Shown here: positions 62,522 through 64,000 of the stretch, in pieces
How the letters are laid out: every line of letters begins with the position of its first letter
Position numbering within the stretch: position 1 is the first letter of the stretch
Assembly (NCBI RefSeq): GCF_005844425.1
Contig: NZ_SPHL01000003.1
Span: 26,860 to 90,859 of the forward strand
DNA from: Anaerofustis stercorihominis
GTDB lineage: Bacteria; Bacillota; Clostridia; Eubacteriales; Anaerofustaceae
Length of the DNA: 64,000 nucleotides
Reading direction: 5' to 3'
Made by a program: the position numbers and the translations under genes
The notes under the pieces: model-generated
The model's input: the letters and a program-made list of their open reading frames with translations, nothing else
What the model was told of the DNA's origin: nothing
Database searches by the model: none

Positions 62522-63340
62522 ATGAATAAAGCTGATTTACACGTCCATACAATAATGTCAGACGGTATGCATACTGTAGAAGAGCTTATAAAAATGTGCA
62601 AAAAAAGAGGTATCACAACTATAGCAATCACTGACCATGACACTACAAAAGCCTTACAAAATATCCCTTCTTCATATGATATAAACATAATAAACGGTAT
62701 TGAACTCTCCACAACCTTTGACAATAAGAGCGTGCATATTTTGGGATACTATATTAATCCTGAAGATAAAGCTTTAAACGAAAAACTAAAATTTCTTAGA
62801 GAAAAAAGGAAAACAAGAGCAAAAAGAATGGTTGAAAAGCTGAAAGAAATTGAGAAAATAAATATAGATTATGAAGAAATAAAGAGAAAAAATCCTAAAA
62901 GTGCCATTGGAAGAGTTCATATAGCAAAAGAACTTTTTGAAAAACATTATGTCAAAAATATTGCAGATGCTTTTGAAAAATATATAGGAGATGATTCTCC
63001 CTGTTTTGTTAGAAACGAAAAACTTACCATAGAAGAAGCCGTTAATTTAATTAAAAATGCCGGAGGTATAAGCTTTTTAGCTCATCCTGGATTAATAAAA
63101 GATATGGAAAGTTATGAAGAAATTCTAAAGTATGGCATAGAAGGAATAGAAGTATTCTATCCTAAACACTCTGAAAAACAACGTCAGTTTTTTTATGATT
63201 TAGCAATAAAAAACAACCTTCTAATAAGCGGAGGTAGTGATTTTCACGGTCTTAAAATGAAAGGTAAAAATAAACTTGCCAGTGCGTATCTTACTGATAA
63301 ATATTTAAATCAAATAATAAATTACCATAATAATATTTAA
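62522..63340 (+). CDS. PHP-domain phosphoesterase (YciV/RNase AM-like)
   Basis: Metal-dependent phosphoesterase of 272 residues. The metal motifs are DLHVHTIMSDGMHT at the N-terminus, ITDHDTT, GIELSTTF, FLAHPG and, late, GGSDFHG, all typical of the stand-alone PHP proteins related to E. coli YciV (RNase AM, nucleoside 3',5'-bisphosphate hydrolysis). The exact substrate is inferred from family. It starts one base after the hslO stop, with GAGG within the end of hslO. Confidence 0.9.
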   Translation: MNKADLHVHTIMSDGMHTVEELIKMCKKRGITTIAITDHDTTKALQNIPSSYDINIINGIELSTTFDNKSVHILGYYINPEDKALNEKLKFLREKRKTRAKRMVEKLKEIEKINIDYEEIKRKNPKSAIGRVHIAKELFEKHYVKNIADAFEKYIGDDSPCFVRNEKLTIEEAVNLIKNAGGISFLAHPGLIKDMESYEEILKYGIEGIEVFYPKHSEKQRQFFYDLAIKNNLLISGGSDFHGLKMKGKNKLASAYLTDKYLNQIINYHNNI

Positions 63341-63364
63341 TTTATTTTAATAAGGAGAAAAATA

Positions 63365-63949
63365 ATGTTAAATGAATTAAGAAACATAGATAAGAATAAG
63401 GAGTTTATCATTAATGCTTTTATTAAAGCTAAAAATTTAAAAGTAAAAAGAATAACATATATATCAAATGAAGGATATGGCAGCGGAGTAAATATATATA
63501 TTGCAAAAAAAGATAAATCTTTATTGCCTGTTGAAGTCTTTTTAGGACTTTGGTTAAAAAACACATTATGGGAAGAAGAATTAAACGACTTTAATTATTC
63601 AAAAAACGAATGTGAAACCATTTTTGAGGAATTATTTAAAGACATAGCAAATGAATATACATTAAAAAAATTAGCACCTAAAGATGCTTCAATAATTCTT
63701 GCAAAAGCCATTAAAAATGAACTTGACAATATTAAAAAGGAAAATGTTGAAGTAAATAATCCTGAAAATATAGAATTTTTAGATGTATCAGGTATTTATG
63801 TGAATAAAAAATATACACTTTCTACTCCTTTAATTTTAAGAAATACAGATGAAATAATTGATGCAATAGAACTTTTCTCCAATAATATAATGGGACAATA
63901 TGAAGAAATGTTTTTGGAAAGTAAAGAAAGATATATATATTTCTTTTAG
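63365..63949 (+). CDS. Hypothetical protein, 194 residues
   Basis: I do not recognise this protein. It is soluble and acidic, mixed alpha/beta, with no signal peptide or membrane segment; sequences such as VKRITYISNEGYGSGVNIYIAKKD and DVSGIYVNKKYTLSTPLILR suggest beta strands, with helical parts between. No catalytic motif is apparent. AAGGAGAAA precedes the ATG, which lies 24 bases after the PHP gene, so it probably belongs to the hslO transcript. It is followed nine bases later by a probable secreted protein. Confidence 0.65.
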   Translation: MLNELRNIDKNKEFIINAFIKAKNLKVKRITYISNEGYGSGVNIYIAKKDKSLLPVEVFLGLWLKNTLWEEELNDFNYSKNECETIFEELFKDIANEYTLKKLAPKDASIILAKAIKNELDNIKKENVEVNNPENIEFLDVSGIYVNKKYTLSTPLILRNTDEIIDAIELFSNNIMGQYEEMFLESKERYIYFF

Positions 63950-63957
63950 GTAAAACA

Positions 63958-64000
63958 ATGAAAAAGTTCTTATTTATTTTAATGATATTATTTTTAGTAT
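63958..64000 (+). CDS. Probable secreted or membrane protein (partial, N-terminus)
   Basis: ATG after TTAGGTAAAACA, reading MKKFLFILMILFLV before the window ends: a basic start and a hydrophobic stretch, as in a signal peptide or membrane anchor. It is cut off by the window edge, so nothing more can be said. Confidence 0.5.
   Translation, partial: MKKFLFILMILFLV

Overview
The window is AT-rich chromosomal DNA (roughly 30% G+C by eye) from a low-GC Gram-positive anaerobe, most likely an endospore-forming member of the Clostridia. The evidence is an uninterrupted sigK-type sporulation sigma gene, the spore genes yabP and yabQ, strong AAGGAGG-type ribosome-binding sites, a perfect CIRCE element, a LexA/DinR box of the Gram-positive type, and an oxygen-independent ThiH route to thiazole. 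I cannot name the species. I see no rRNA, tRNA, CRISPR array, insertion sequence or prophage: this is core chromosome, densely packed and mostly separated by T-tailed hairpin terminators.

Layout. 1-6.4 kb (mostly minus strand): metN and the first codons of its permease, sigK, a uracil-DNA-glycosylase-superfamily gene, an aldo/keto reductase, a membrane-anchored Ig-like protein, ftsH and a MarR regulator. 6.4-10 kb: a thiS-thiF-thiG-thiH-thiE/tenI operon with a very short promoter-hairpin leader instead of a TPP riboswitch. 10-12 kb: a LysR regulator and a short-chain dehydrogenase whose ribosome-binding site lies in a perfect hairpin. 11.9-15.5 kb: nadA-nadB-nadC-niaR, an NAD de novo operon carrying its own repressor gene. 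15.6-17.3 kb: a putative heavy-metal exporter and a metallophosphatase. 17.4-25 kb: groES-groEL, alr, a cluster of DnaA boxes, and the t6A operon tsaE-tsaB-rimI-(bactofilin-like gene)-tsaD. 25-32.3 kb: pycA, proB-proA, a small membrane protein and a zinc alcohol dehydrogenase.

From about 32.4 kb most genes turn to the plus strand: cca, lspA, uvrB, then yabP-yabQ-divIC-tatD. A minus-strand block follows with three tandem paralogous HAD phosphatases and a CtpA protease. Next come an rRNA methyltransferase and prmC, a YjzC-like miniprotein, a formate/nitrite channel and a cyclophilin (minus), then glmU-prs, a split transketolase, a TVP38-type membrane protein and pyrG. The last 10 kb has a two-component system divergent from ftsE-ftsX and two tandem M23 peptidoglycan-hydrolase genes, then a dipeptidase, hslO, a PHP-domain gene, an unknown gene and the start of a probable secreted protein.

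Functional threads: cofactor supply (thiazole for TPP, NAD), with TPP used by the transketolase here; cell-wall growth and division (glmU, alr, divIC, ftsEX plus two probable activation targets, a two-component system); sporulation (sigK, yabPQ); protein quality control (ftsH, groESL, hslO, cyclophilin, CtpA). The strongest unexplained signals are the helically phased DnaA-box cluster next to tsaD, the terminator-like leader of the thi operon, the apparent AUU start codon of ftsX, and the bactofilin-like membrane gene inside the t6A operon.
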